Below are positions 21,825 to 29,746 of a stretch of 47,468 nucleotides of DNA, in pieces; within the stretch, counting starts at the first letter, position 1, and the number at the start of each line of letters is the position of its first letter. The notes under the pieces were generated by a model. The model did no database searches, was not told where the DNA came from, and worked only from the letters and a program-made list of their open reading frames with translations. The DNA comes from a virus. The DNA is taken from positions 1-47,468 of IMG/VR virus record IMGVR_UViG_3300050821_002254, one strand, 5' to 3'. Both the position numbers and the translations under genes were made by a program.

Positions 21825-22151
21825 ATGTCCGCCTCGCCGCCACTACGACCAAACCGTAGTCTCAGTCCCATGATCACGCTCGGTAAATGGGTAGCCAAAC
21901 AAGCTGCGTTTGGCAAGATAAGTTTTAGTGACGTGACTGACGTTTATGAGTCAACTGGCGTGATGTGGCCGACAAACAAAGTTCAAGTATCGAAACTACG
22001 TGTATTCTGGCGGTTCGGCAACGAGTATAGATATGAGGCTGTACTATGGCTGGACGCGTGGCAAGAACACCGGAAGGGCGAGCTATCCGTATATGATACG
22101 CTGCTAGATGAGATGCGATGGAAACTTGCAACTCGGAGAGAGGGAACATGA
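21825..22151 (+). CDS. Unknown 108-residue protein
   Basis: It starts at 21825, one base after the regulator stop. It contains ITLGKWVAKQAAFGKISFSD, VYESTGVMWPTNKVQVSKLR and YRYEAVLWLDAWQEHRKGEL. Mixed helix and strand; no family recognised. The stop overlaps the next start (ATGA). Confidence 0.6.
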   Translation: MSASPPLRPNRSLSPMITLGKWVAKQAAFGKISFSDVTDVYESTGVMWPTNKVQVSKLRVFWRFGNEYRYEAVLWLDAWQEHRKGELSVYDTLLDEMRWKLATRREGT

Positions 22152-22591
22152 CGATTAAATACAAGCTTGGGTTCACCATTGACAGTGAGACACTTTTCGG
22201 GATACTATCCAAGTTCCTGCCGGTACAGGACTTAACCGTGGAAGAAGTGCCGGTGATTGAGCGCCAACTCAAGCGCGCTGACTTGCCCGAGTTGCTGCAT
22301 AGCCTACACAAGCCTAAGCCGGTACGCGTCAAGCAAGTACGCCGCAAGAAAGGCAGCGGTCACGTACTCAATCTCTACGCGGGTTGCAATGCTATCATCA
22401 TGACGACGTTCGCGGACGGCGAGCCGCACGTTGGCAAAGAAACATTCCCCGGCCTGAAGGCGGCGGGTTACGGCACCAACGGGTTGTATGGGCGGCTTGA
22501 GCGTCTACGCTTACATGGCTACATCACGCAGCCTACGCCGGGGATGTGGCAACTTACTCCGAAGGGTAAGGAGGCATGGGATTCTCAATAG
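22148..22591 (+). CDS. Winged-helix-like protein
   Basis: This 147-residue protein has an N-terminal helical part, a basic hinge (VRVKQVRRKKGSG) and a C-terminal region (GLKAAGYGTNGLYGRLERLR, LHGYITQPTPGMWQLTPKGK) with the recognition-helix-then-wing pattern of winged-helix proteins. The LTPKGK wing end is typical of such folds and also coincides with a degenerate palindrome (22554-22569). Likely a transcription regulator. Confidence 0.6.
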   Translation: MTIKYKLGFTIDSETLFGILSKFLPVQDLTVEEVPVIERQLKRADLPELLHSLHKPKPVRVKQVRRKKGSGHVLNLYAGCNAIIMTTFADGEPHVGKETFPGLKAAGYGTNGLYGRLERLRLHGYITQPTPGMWQLTPKGKEAWDSQ

Positions 22592-22611
22592 AGAGATACG
22601 GGAGTAACCCG

Positions 22612-22945
22612 ATGGGTAAGCCGAGTAAAAAGAAAATTGCAGAGCAGATGGCGGACGTGTGCTTGCACTGCGCGTTCTTCCAAAACACATGCCGACAAGT
22701 GGCCTGACTGGAAACCCAGCGCCGACAGCGAGCATAGCGAGGCGTTCAACGACCTGTGCAGGAGCGCTATCAAGATCGTGGCGGAAATTTTTTCGATGCT
22801 AGACGAGTCGGATCAGATGCAGTTCATGCGCAACGTCATGGTGGCGCAAGAAGTAGATAAGCTCGCCGAGGGCAAGAACAACAAGACGCTTCAAGAAGTG
22901 CTTGAGAAGGTCAAAGTGGCGCTCAACGGACCCACCAAGCACTAA
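22612..22945 (+). pseudogene. Cys-motif protein split by a +1 frameshift
   Basis: A frame from the ATG at 22612 (inside the palindrome 22605-22619) gives MGKPSKKKIAEQMADVCLHC, then AFFQNTC, and stops at 22707. The next frame, open from a poor TTG at 22637, continues with DWKPSADSEHSEAFNDLCRS and a helical tail to 22945. Together they make one sensible protein of about 110 residues if a +1 shift happens around 22672-22705. This is either a broken gene, a sequencing error or programmed frameshifting. The alternative is a separate gene starting at TTG 22637. Confidence 0.55.
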
Positions 22946-22980
22946 CGCGATCCACATTTACCTACAGGGTAATTACAGAA

Positions 22981-24897
22981 ATGTTACGTATATTTGCTGA
23001 CTACGAAACTTACTACGACCGAGTGTACAGCTTGCGCAAAATGTCGCCGGTCGAGTATGTGCTAGATAGCCGCTGGGAGACGCTGGCGTGCGCCGTGGCT
23101 ATCGATCACGAACCGCCCTTCCTCCTGCCGCAGGACGACGTGGCGCGGTTCCTGACCAACATACGCCAGCCCTACGCCCTGATCAGCCATAACATGCTCT
23201 TTGACGGCGTGGTGACCGCCTACCGCTACGGCGTCCACCCGCCCGCGCTCATGTGTACGCTCAGTCTAGCGCGGGCGACGATCTACCACCAAATCCCCAA
23301 CGGCAGGCTCAGTCTCAAGAATGTACTCAAGTATCTTGGGATAGGCGAGAAGGGCGAGTTTATTCAACAGATGGCGGGTGTACATTGGGCCGACTTGGTT
23401 GCTGATCCCGGCAAGATGATGTTGTTTACGTCATATGCATTCAATGACGTAGAGGGTTGCCGCGAGATATTCTTCCGGCTGCGCGAGCATCTGCCCAACA
23501 TGGAAGCTATCGTCATGGACCGGGTTATCCGCATGGCGACCTCCCCGCTGCTGCAAGTAGACGTGGCGAGTTTGCAAGTCTACCGGGAGACGGTGCGAGC
23601 GAAGAAAGCCGCCTTACTCTCTAGGGTAACTTTGACCGACCCTGGCATGCTGGCTAGCAACATCAAGTTCGCTGGCCTGCTCATGGCGTTCGGCGTTGAC
23701 CCGCCGATGAAGATAAGCCCGAGTGATCCAGAAGAAAAGAAACTCACTTATGCCTTCGCTAAAACAGACACGGCGTTCACAGACCTGCTGGAGCATGATG
23801 ACCCAATGGTTCAAGCGTTGGTGGCGGCGCGGCTAGGCACGAAGACCACTATCGAGGAAACACGGTCGAGCCGGTTCATCTCCATAGGGCTGGCGACCAA
23901 CGCCCATCTCGGCATGCCATACATGCCGGTGCCGCTCAAGTACGGCGGCGCGCACACGCATCGTTATTCAGGCGACTGGCAACTCAATATGCAGAACCTC
24001 AGCGCCCGCAAGAGCAAGGAGATACGTCGCTGTTTGTATGCGCCCGAAGGCTACACGATTGTCGCGGTGGACGCGGCGCAGATCGAAGCGCGCATTGTCG
24101 CATGGCTGGCTGACCAGACCGACTTGCTTGAAATGTATGTGGCGGGCGAGGACACCTACAAAGCCTTCGCTGCCGATATCTTCGCGCTCGATCTTACCCA
24201 AGTGGGTAAGGTGCATCGGTTCGTAGGCAAGACCTGCATCCTTGGGCTCGGGTTCGGCATGTCGGCAAGGAAGCTTTTGTTTAGTATCCGCACGCTCTCA
24301 CGCGAGCAGGGCATCGATCTTGGGTTTGAACTGACCCTGGCTATGTGCGAGACGTGGGTGTTCAAATACCGGCAGAGGTTCTATTACATCCAGCGGCTAT
24401 GGACCGATCTGAATAACCTTATCGTGTTGATGGCGCGTGGGCAGGCGGACGGGTATAGGATCGGGCCGTGCGAGGTGCAAGGCACAACTGTCATGTTACC
24501 CAGCGGGTTAAAATTGTTCTACGACAACTTGCGGTTTGAAACCGACGCCAGCGGGCGCGGCAACTACGTGTACGATCAGGCGCAGTTCACGAAGCGCATA
24601 TATGGCGCGAAGCTGCTGGAGAACATCGACCAAGGGCTTGACCGGCAGCATGTGGTCGAGGCGGGGCTGCGCACTGAGATGCGCGCAAGAGCGCAAGGCA
24701 TACCAGACCCACGAGTGCTGTTAAACATTCACGACGAGAACGTGCATTGCGTGCCAGACGAGTATGCGGAGACATTGGCGGCGATAGCCATCCAAGAGAT
24801 GGCGCGGAACACTCAGTGGAGCGCGGGGCTACCATTGAGCGCCGAGGTTAAGCTAGGGAAAAACCTAGCAGACATGGTTGAGTGGAAGCCAGTGTGA
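22981..24897 (+). CDS. Family A DNA polymerase with 3'-5' exonuclease domain
   Basis: This 638-residue replicative polymerase has exonuclease motifs D7-Y-E9, N71/D75 in LISHNMLFDG, and YAFNDVEGC. The polymerase domain has motif A at D364 (VAVDAAQIEARIVAWLA), an O helix with R413 and K417 (HRFVGKTCILGLGFGM), and motif C NIHDEN with H584-D-E586. There is no 5'-3' nuclease domain, as usual for phage enzymes. Motif A reads DAAQIEAR rather than the common DYSQIELR. Two palindromes lie in the coding region (24194, 24496), one directly before the O helix. The ATG is 8 nt after a palindrome. Confidence 0.92.
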   Translation: MLRIFADYETYYDRVYSLRKMSPVEYVLDSRWETLACAVAIDHEPPFLLPQDDVARFLTNIRQPYALISHNMLFDGVVTAYRYGVHPPALMCTLSLARATIYHQIPNGRLSLKNVLKYLGIGEKGEFIQQMAGVHWADLVADPGKMMLFTSYAFNDVEGCREIFFRLREHLPNMEAIVMDRVIRMATSPLLQVDVASLQVYRETVRAKKAALLSRVTLTDPGMLASNIKFAGLLMAFGVDPPMKISPSDPEEKKLTYAFAKTDTAFTDLLEHDDPMVQALVAARLGTKTTIEETRSSRFISIGLATNAHLGMPYMPVPLKYGGAHTHRYSGDWQLNMQNLSARKSKEIRRCLYAPEGYTIVAVDAAQIEARIVAWLADQTDLLEMYVAGEDTYKAFAADIFALDLTQVGKVHRFVGKTCILGLGFGMSARKLLFSIRTLSREQGIDLGFELTLAMCETWVFKYRQRFYYIQRLWTDLNNLIVLMARGQADGYRIGPCEVQGTTVMLPSGLKLFYDNLRFETDASGRGNYVYDQAQFTKRIYGAKLLENIDQGLDRQHVVEAGLRTEMRARAQGIPDPRVLLNIHDENVHCVPDEYAETLAAIAIQEMARNTQWSAGLPLSAEVKLGKNLADMVEWKPV

Positions 24898-24901
24898 TAA
24901 A

Positions 24902-24926
24902 CAGAAATACCGCTATAAAATTTCTG
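24902..24926 (+). other. Hairpin between polymerase and promoter
   Basis: CAGAAAT (24902-24908) pairs with ATTTCTG (24920-24926) across an AT-rich loop. The same CAGAAA/TTTCTG arms precede the promoter at 15967. It may be a weak terminator or an upstream promoter element. Confidence 0.45.
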
Positions 24927-24936
24927 AATTACATTC

Positions 24937-24965
24937 TTGACACATTCTTACACATGGTGTACAGT
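24937..24965 (+). promoter_or_regulatory. Promoter of the nuclease/helicase operon
   Basis: TTGACA (24937-24942), a 17-nt spacer and TACAGT (24960-24965), 38 nt before the next ATG. Strong -35, moderate -10. Confidence 0.72.
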
Positions 24966-25002
24966 GCGTCACGGTCAATATCCCTATATAGGTGGAACTA
25001 AA

Positions 25003-25314
25003 ATGGTTGAGTTTATGACCGTCGAGAAGCACAATCCTATCCCTGCCGACGAAAAGACGCTAGTGCATGCGTTTGGCGTGTCGCCAATGGAGGCTAGGTT
25101 TATTCAGGCGATGCTAAATACGACCGGCTGGGTGGGCGAGGAAGAACTACCGGAAATTAAATACAGCGTACGCCAAATCATCTACACGTTGCGCAAGAAG
25201 CTGGAGCCTAGGAAAATTTGGGTGATCAACGATGGCAACGGACGGTATTCTATCCCGCCTTCGTGCAGGGATATCATCAGGCGGACAATCGAAGCCGCCT
25301 TACCCAAAGGGTAA
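25003..25314 (+). CDS. Winged-helix DNA-binding protein
   Basis: This 103-residue protein starts at the ATG at 25003 (GGTGGA upstream). GVSPMEARFIQAMLNTTGWV, KYSVRQIIYTLRKKLEPRKI and INDGNGRYSIP follow the recognition-helix and wing pattern of PhoB-type C-terminal domains. It is the first gene behind the promoter at 24937 and so is probably a regulator. The C-terminal ALPKG comes from a palindrome. Confidence 0.6.
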   Translation: MVEFMTVEKHNPIPADEKTLVHAFGVSPMEARFIQAMLNTTGWVGEEELPEIKYSVRQIIYTLRKKLEPRKIWVINDGNGRYSIPPSCRDIIRRTIEAALPKG

Positions 25315-25354
25315 GTTATATACCGACCCTGACAAAACATGGAAGCCTGACATG

Positions 25355-25771
25355 GCGATAAGCGATCCTCCATTTAATTCCCTGCTTGGCGGCGTAGTGT
25401 CTGCGCCGGACATGTGGGCGCATATCAACAAGGATGAAATAGCGGCGCAAATGATGCGCGACATACAGCAGGCGAACTTAAACCAGAACGAGCTAGCGCG
25501 GCAAGGCGTTGTGCATAACTTCCCGCCCGCATCGCTACCAGCTAACAACATCACATTGGCGAACCGCGCCCGCGAGATGTTCCTTAAGCGCATGGGTGGC
25601 ATACGCAACGAGATGAAAATCGCCATGGATGACTTTCTGCAATGCCATATCTATAACGATCAGGTGTATGTATTTTATTGCTTTGGCGGCAGGCATGGGG
25701 TGACGTTGGAGCCTATCGACCTGTTCCCAAGCGATCAGTTAATCACTCAGTTTAGGTTAGTGCTGACATGA
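25355..25771 (+). CDS. Unknown protein
   Basis: This protein has 138 residues from the ATG at 25355, with GGAAG upstream. A longer form from 25232 would overlap the previous gene by 83 nt. Segments: MWAHINKDEIAAQMMRDIQQ, ARQGVVHNFPPASLPANNIT and MGGIRNEMKIAMDDFLQCHI. Function not recognised. Confidence 0.6.
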   Translation, partial: AISDPPFNSLLGGVVSAPDMWAHINKDEIAAQMMRDIQQANLNQNELARQGVVHNFPPASLPANNITLANRAREMFLKRMGGIRNEMKIAMDDFLQCHIYNDQVYVFYCFGGRHGVTLEPIDLFPSDQLITQFRLVLT

Positions 25772-25797
25772 TTTGTGGACTTACCCAAGAGAGTAAC

Positions 25798-26022
25798 ATG
25801 GACAGGATTGAATACTGGGAAGACCCAGAGACACCCGACAATACTGGATGGTACATCAACTCCTATGACGACGCTAAAAGCATGGCGAACAAGTCGCCGT
25901 ACGATAGCGTAGGCCCATACGATACGAAGACTGAGGCGCTACGCGTATGGCGTGACACGACGCCGCATCGTAAGACCGACGACCCGGAGAAGGAGCCACC
26001 TTATGTTGGACACGAAGACTAA
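25798..26022 (+). CDS. Small acidic protein
   Basis: This 74-residue protein starts at 25798, 1 nt after a palindrome (25781-25796). An upstream ATG at 25768 coupled to the previous stop is also possible. YWEDPETPDNTGWYINSYDD and EALRVWRDTTPHR are visible. Unknown. Confidence 0.6.
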   Translation: MDRIEYWEDPETPDNTGWYINSYDDAKSMANKSPYDSVGPYDTKTEALRVWRDTTPHRKTDDPEKEPPYVGHED

Positions 26023-26725
26023 GGTTAAATCCTTCTCTTGGAGCTATAGTAAATTAAAAAATTATGAAACCTGTCCGCGCCGCTATCAAGCGATTGACGT
26101 AGACAAGACAGTCGAACAAGGGAGAAGCGCCGAGCTAGACCGTGGCGACGAACTGCATGACGCCATGCAGAAGCGGGTGGCAGGGTCTACGCCCCTGCCT
26201 GCACAGTTCATTTACATGGAACACTGGGCAGAGAAGTTGACCCGTGTCTTGCATCCGTTCCAGATCATCCAGTGCGAGTTAAAACTATCGACCGACAATG
26301 CGGGTAACCCAACGGGTTACTTCGACAAGCGGACGTGGTATCGCGCCAAGATAGATTATTTTCGTCTAATGCCAACCGGCAGGGAGAACGATGATTTTGG
26401 GCATGTGGTTGACTACAAGACCGGCAAGCCGCCTAGAATATGGGACGGCACGCAACTGATGCTGAACGCGTGGACGATCTTCAACCACTACAAGAGCGTG
26501 CAGTCCTGCCGGGTTGACTATCTATGGACGGAGTACAACGACACAACTCACGAAGTGTATACACGGAGTGAGATACCAAAAGAAATGGACGCGTTGCTCC
26601 CACGAGTGATCGCGCTGGAGACGGCGCACAAGACCAGAGACTTCCCGCCCAAGCCGTGCGGGTTGTGCATGGAGTATTGCGACGTAACGTCGTGCGAACA
26701 CTGGGGCAAGGGGCCAAAGCGATGA
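26003..26725 (+). CDS. Cas4/RecB-like PD-(D/E)XK nuclease
   Basis: This 240-residue protein starts at 26003 with AAGGAG 8 nt upstream. SWSYSKLKNYETCPRRYQ opens the family, with C24 as first iron-sulfur ligand and H52 in GDELHDAM. The active site is AKIDYF plus VVDYKTGK. The C-terminus carries a Cys cluster (CGLCMEYCDVTSCEH). This is the Cas4/AddB-like layout of an exonuclease with a 4Fe-4S cluster. In phages such enzymes process DNA ends in recombination. It overlaps the previous gene by 20 nt. Confidence 0.82.
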   Translation: MLDTKTKVKSFSWSYSKLKNYETCPRRYQAIDVDKTVEQGRSAELDRGDELHDAMQKRVAGSTPLPAQFIYMEHWAEKLTRVLHPFQIIQCELKLSTDNAGNPTGYFDKRTWYRAKIDYFRLMPTGRENDDFGHVVDYKTGKPPRIWDGTQLMLNAWTIFNHYKSVQSCRVDYLWTEYNDTTHEVYTRSEIPKEMDALLPRVIALETAHKTRDFPPKPCGLCMEYCDVTSCEHWGKGPKR

Positions 26726-26961
26726 TCAAGGCGACCGTCCTTACCCGCGAGGGTAAGTTGAGTTTGTTGGTGCTGGGGCTGAGTTTTGGCAACCTGCGCA
26801 AGTTCCTTGAGAAGCCAGGAGACACGTACATCAAGCTCAACGGCAAAGATTTAGATATGGATTTTGACGTGCTACTGTTCTCTGGCGAAACCGAAGAGAA
26901 GATGGCTGAGACGTTAAAACAATTTATCAGCCCATACACCAAGGTGAAGGATACGCGATAA
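26722..26961 (+). CDS. Small protein between nuclease genes
   Basis: This 79-residue protein is coupled to the nuclease by ATGA. MIKATVLTREGKLSLLVLGL is followed by SFGNLRKFLEKPGDTYIKLN and an acidic helix. The palindrome at 26741 encodes LTREGK. Unknown function. Confidence 0.6.
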   Translation: MIKATVLTREGKLSLLVLGLSFGNLRKFLEKPGDTYIKLNGKDLDMDFDVLLFSGETEEKMAETLKQFISPYTKVKDTR

Positions 26962-26964
26962 AGC

Positions 26965-27168
26965 ATGACCCCCGAAGGCCGCATAGAAATCAACGACATT
27001 GTGGAAGTGCGCCGCATACGGTTCAATGCACCTGACGAATGGATCGGTGCTATCGTTACTCATGTCGATGATCGTAAGTTGGAAGTTAAGGCGCTTAAAG
27101 GTACGTTCGATGGTGAGCATGACCAAGTGGCATTGCCAATGTTCGGTAAAGAAAGGTTTTGGCGATGA
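26965..27168 (+). CDS. Small beta-rich protein
   Basis: This 67-residue protein begins MTPEGRIEINDIVEVRRIRF and reads as an SH3-like barrel (EWIGAIVTHVDDRKLEVKAL). Its first six codons are nearly identical to those of the next gene (MTPESR). Coupled by ATGA to the nuclease downstream. Unknown. Confidence 0.6.
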   Translation: MTPEGRIEINDIVEVRRIRFNAPDEWIGAIVTHVDDRKLEVKALKGTFDGEHDQVALPMFGKERFWR

Positions 27169-27548
27169 CCCCCGAAAGCCGTGTCAAGAAAAACATCTCG
27201 CGCATATTAGCGTCGTTTCCGTTCGTCTATTCTTTCATGCCGGTGCAGTATGGCAGAGGCGCGGCGGGGATAGACTACCACTGTGTGGCGGGCAAGTATT
27301 ATCGATTTGGGTTTATCGTTGAAATGCTGCCGATTGCATTCTTTATCGAAGCGAAGAAGCCCGGTGCTGGGCCGACTGACCGGCAGGATAATTTCTTGAA
27401 GGACCGACGTGAAAAACAGAACTGTAAAACGTTTGTCATTGACGAGGACCCAAGCATAAACAAAGGCGACGGGTTGGAAGAACTCACTGCGTGGCTACAG
27501 GAGATTGAGGCAAACAATGAACGTCTCAGCCCAGCCCTTACCCGATAG
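27165..27548 (+). CDS. VRR-NUC-type nuclease
   Basis: This 127-residue protein has RGAAGIDYHCVAG, then IAFFIEAKKPGAGPTDRQDN and TFVIDEDPS, matching the VRR-NUC branch of PD-(D/E)XK nucleases: Asp in the GID motif and E-x-K in IEAKKPG. Such small enzymes in phages usually act as Holliday-junction or flap nucleases. It overlaps the helicase start by 32 nt, suggesting the two proteins work together. Confidence 0.75.
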   Translation: MTPESRVKKNISRILASFPFVYSFMPVQYGRGAAGIDYHCVAGKYYRFGFIVEMLPIAFFIEAKKPGAGPTDRQDNFLKDRREKQNCKTFVIDEDPSINKGDGLEELTAWLQEIEANNERLSPALTR

Positions 27549-28980
27549 GGTAACTGCGAGCGCTGCTGGTAAGCTGATGCTCAACGCCGCAAGGCTACAG
27601 GTCGCGGCTGGCTATATTTTCCCAGTGGGCACGTTTCAGGTGCAGAAGTGGACGGCTGCGCTGTTCATCGAGAACGAACGCGCCTATTGTCTGAACGAGT
27701 TAGGCACGGGAAAGACACGCAGCATCCTGCTTGCCTACGATGCGCTCAAAAAAGCTGGGCTGGCGCAACGGATGATCGTGCTATGCCCGCTCACCGCCAT
27801 GAGACGCACATGGTATCGCGAAGTGCTGCTATACTTCCCATGGCTCAAGGCGACGATCCTGCATGGCCACAACAAAGAGGCGCGCTCTCGCAAGCTGTTT
27901 GAGAAAGTGGATATCTATATCGTCAACCATGACGGGCTGGAAGTGCTGCAAGATAGCCTGATGGAGCGCGATGATATCGACTGCGTATGCGTGGACGAGA
28001 TTGGCGGCTACCGCAATGGACGAGCCGAGAAAACAAAACTCTTGCGCAAGTACGTCGCGCCGAAAGATTACGTGTGGGGGCTTACTGGCTCTCCGATACC
28101 GCGAGCGGTAACGGATGTATGGGGGCCATGCTCCTGCCTGACGCCCAACACCGTGCCTAAGTTCTTCACGATTTTTCGCGACCAGTTGATGCTCAAGAAA
28201 GGGCCGTTCAGATGGGAAGCCAAGCGGGGTGCGGAAGAACGGGCGGTTGCTTGCATGCAGCCATCCGTGCGCTTCAAGCTGTCGGATGTGACCGAGTTAC
28301 CCGAGAGGGTAATTAAATATTATCAAGCTGACCTAACATCGAAGCAGAGCTACGTATACGAGGCGATGCGCAAGCAGAGCATAGCGCTGGTGGGCGCGCA
28401 TAAGATCGACGCGCTCAATGCAGGAGCCGTGCTGTCGAAACTGATGCAGATCGCTATTGGATACGTCTACACCCGCGACGGCAAGACGATCCACATGGAC
28501 AATACGCCACGACTGCAATTGATCCTAGACCTGATCGACAGCACGCAGCGTAAAGTTTTACTATTCGCACCCTTTAAGAGCGCAGTTGCAGCGTTCAGCG
28601 CGTTCCTGACAACTAACAAAGTTTCTCATGCCGTAGTGACGGGCGACACCACGCTTAAGAACCGGGACCAGATCTTTGGCGATTTTCAGGACACCAGCAA
28701 ATACAAAGTCATCGCCGCGCATCCCGGCTGCATGTCGCACAGTCTCACGCTCACTAAAGCCAACACAACGATATGGGCTGGACCTGTCACGAGTTTGGAG
28801 ACGTTCCAGCAAGCCAATGGGCGCACGTACCGAGTGGGGCAGGACGACAAGACATTAGTGGCGATGGTGGGCGGCACGCCGATGGAAGAACGGATGTACA
28901 AGCTTCTTGCCGCCAACGAGAACCTACAGAATAGGTTCCTAGAGATAGTCGAGGCGATTACAGAGGATATTACCCGGTGA
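27517..28980 (+). CDS. Snf2-family (SF2) DNA helicase/translocase
   Basis: This 487-residue protein has Walker A ELGTGKT with K66, DEAH-box equivalent VDEI at residues 159-162, motif III GLTGSPIPR, motif IV LLFAPFKSAVAAF and motif VI QANGRTYRVGQ at 432-442. This is the Snf2-like layout common in phage replication modules, probably for fork remodelling or recombination. The start at 27517 overlaps the VRR-NUC gene. Palindromes lie at 27538 and 28297. Its stop overlaps the next GTG start. Confidence 0.85.
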   Translation: MNVSAQPLPDRVTASAAGKLMLNAARLQVAAGYIFPVGTFQVQKWTAALFIENERAYCLNELGTGKTRSILLAYDALKKAGLAQRMIVLCPLTAMRRTWYREVLLYFPWLKATILHGHNKEARSRKLFEKVDIYIVNHDGLEVLQDSLMERDDIDCVCVDEIGGYRNGRAEKTKLLRKYVAPKDYVWGLTGSPIPRAVTDVWGPCSCLTPNTVPKFFTIFRDQLMLKKGPFRWEAKRGAEERAVACMQPSVRFKLSDVTELPERVIKYYQADLTSKQSYVYEAMRKQSIALVGAHKIDALNAGAVLSKLMQIAIGYVYTRDGKTIHMDNTPRLQLILDLIDSTQRKVLLFAPFKSAVAAFSAFLTTNKVSHAVVTGDTTLKNRDQIFGDFQDTSKYKVIAAHPGCMSHSLTLTKANTTIWAGPVTSLETFQQANGRTYRVGQDDKTLVAMVGGTPMEERMYKLLAANENLQNRFLEIVEAITEDITR

Positions 28981-29177
28981 GTAAATTGGAAGAAGATGTG
29001 AGCGGGTTTTTCGATGGGATTGACCAAGCCCTCAAGCTAATCCCCAAAGACGGCAAGATTGGCGAGTTCCCCTGCCCAGTGTGCAAGATCGGCACGATAA
29101 AATGGGTGCGGATTACATACAACCGGCACATACGGATGGGCTGTAGCACTCCCGATTGCGTCATGATGATGCAATAA
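28977..29177 (+). CDS. Small zinc-ribbon protein
   Basis: This 66-residue protein starts at a GTG inside the degenerate palindrome at 28970-28984 (MSK). An acidic helical N-terminus is followed by CPVC and, about 19 residues later, C-x5-C (MGCSTPDC), a probable four-Cys zinc site. It is coupled to the helicase gene and may bind nucleic acid. Confidence 0.6.
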   Translation: MSKLEEDVSGFFDGIDQALKLIPKDGKIGEFPCPVCKIGTIKWVRITYNRHIRMGCSTPDCVMMMQ

Positions 29178-29189
29178 TACTTCCGGGCG

Positions 29190-29210
29190 ATATTTTTGCC
29201 CCAAAAATAT
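29190..29210 (+). other. AT-rich hairpin with following T-run
   Basis: ATATTTTTG-CCC-CAAAAATAT has 9-bp arms and is followed by TTTTG. It sits in the 90-nt gap after the zinc-ribbon gene and could be a weak intrinsic terminator. A second small hairpin, GGTTT...AAACC, follows near 29217-29229. Confidence 0.5.
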
Positions 29211-29267
29211 TTTTGCGGTTTTTGAAACCTAATAGGTGAAATCTTCAAGCACAACAGGAGCAACAGC

Positions 29268-29717
29268 ATGAGTTTTGATCTAGGCGAGCGCATTAAACAA
29301 GTGCGCATGATGGAAGACTATATCGATCAGCGGCAGGAGGCGTTGGATGCAGAGCTTGAACAGCACCACAAGTTCGTGGAGATGGGCAGGACTGAAATCC
29401 TTGCGTTCCTAAACCAGACCAACCAGAAGTCAGCCAACACTGAGTACGGCGGGTGTCACTGGAAACCTAAAGTAACGTGGCGCGTGGAAGATAAGGAAGC
29501 TTTCAGTCGGCACGTAATAGGCGCAGAGGCGTGGCAGCTTATCACATGGGCGGCGCAGCCCACGAACTGTGAGGCGTTCACTGCGGAACACAAGATGGCC
29601 CCTCCGGGGCTGATCCGCAACGCGGTGAACATTCTCTATATCACTGCGCCCGTCAAGCCGAAGGCGAAGAACAAGGTGGTGAAAGACACCACTCCGTTAG
29701 ACCAAGCAGCAGAGTAA
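29268..29717 (+). CDS. Conserved phage protein of the replication module
   Basis: This 149-residue protein has an N-terminal coiled coil (IKQVRMMEDYIDQRQEALDA). A conserved-looking domain follows (LNQTNQKSANTEYGGCHWKP, VEDKEAFSRHVIGAEAWQLI, PPGLIRNAVNILYITAPVKP) and a basic-acidic tail. I recall similar proteins next to ssDNA-binding or recombination genes in other phages, without assigned function. Good ribosome site AACAGGAG upstream. Confidence 0.7.
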   Translation: MSFDLGERIKQVRMMEDYIDQRQEALDAELEQHHKFVEMGRTEILAFLNQTNQKSANTEYGGCHWKPKVTWRVEDKEAFSRHVIGAEAWQLITWAAQPTNCEAFTAEHKMAPPGLIRNAVNILYITAPVKPKAKNKVVKDTTPLDQAAE

Positions 29718-29746
29718 CCCAACGGGTAACTAGAAAGGACAGCATC

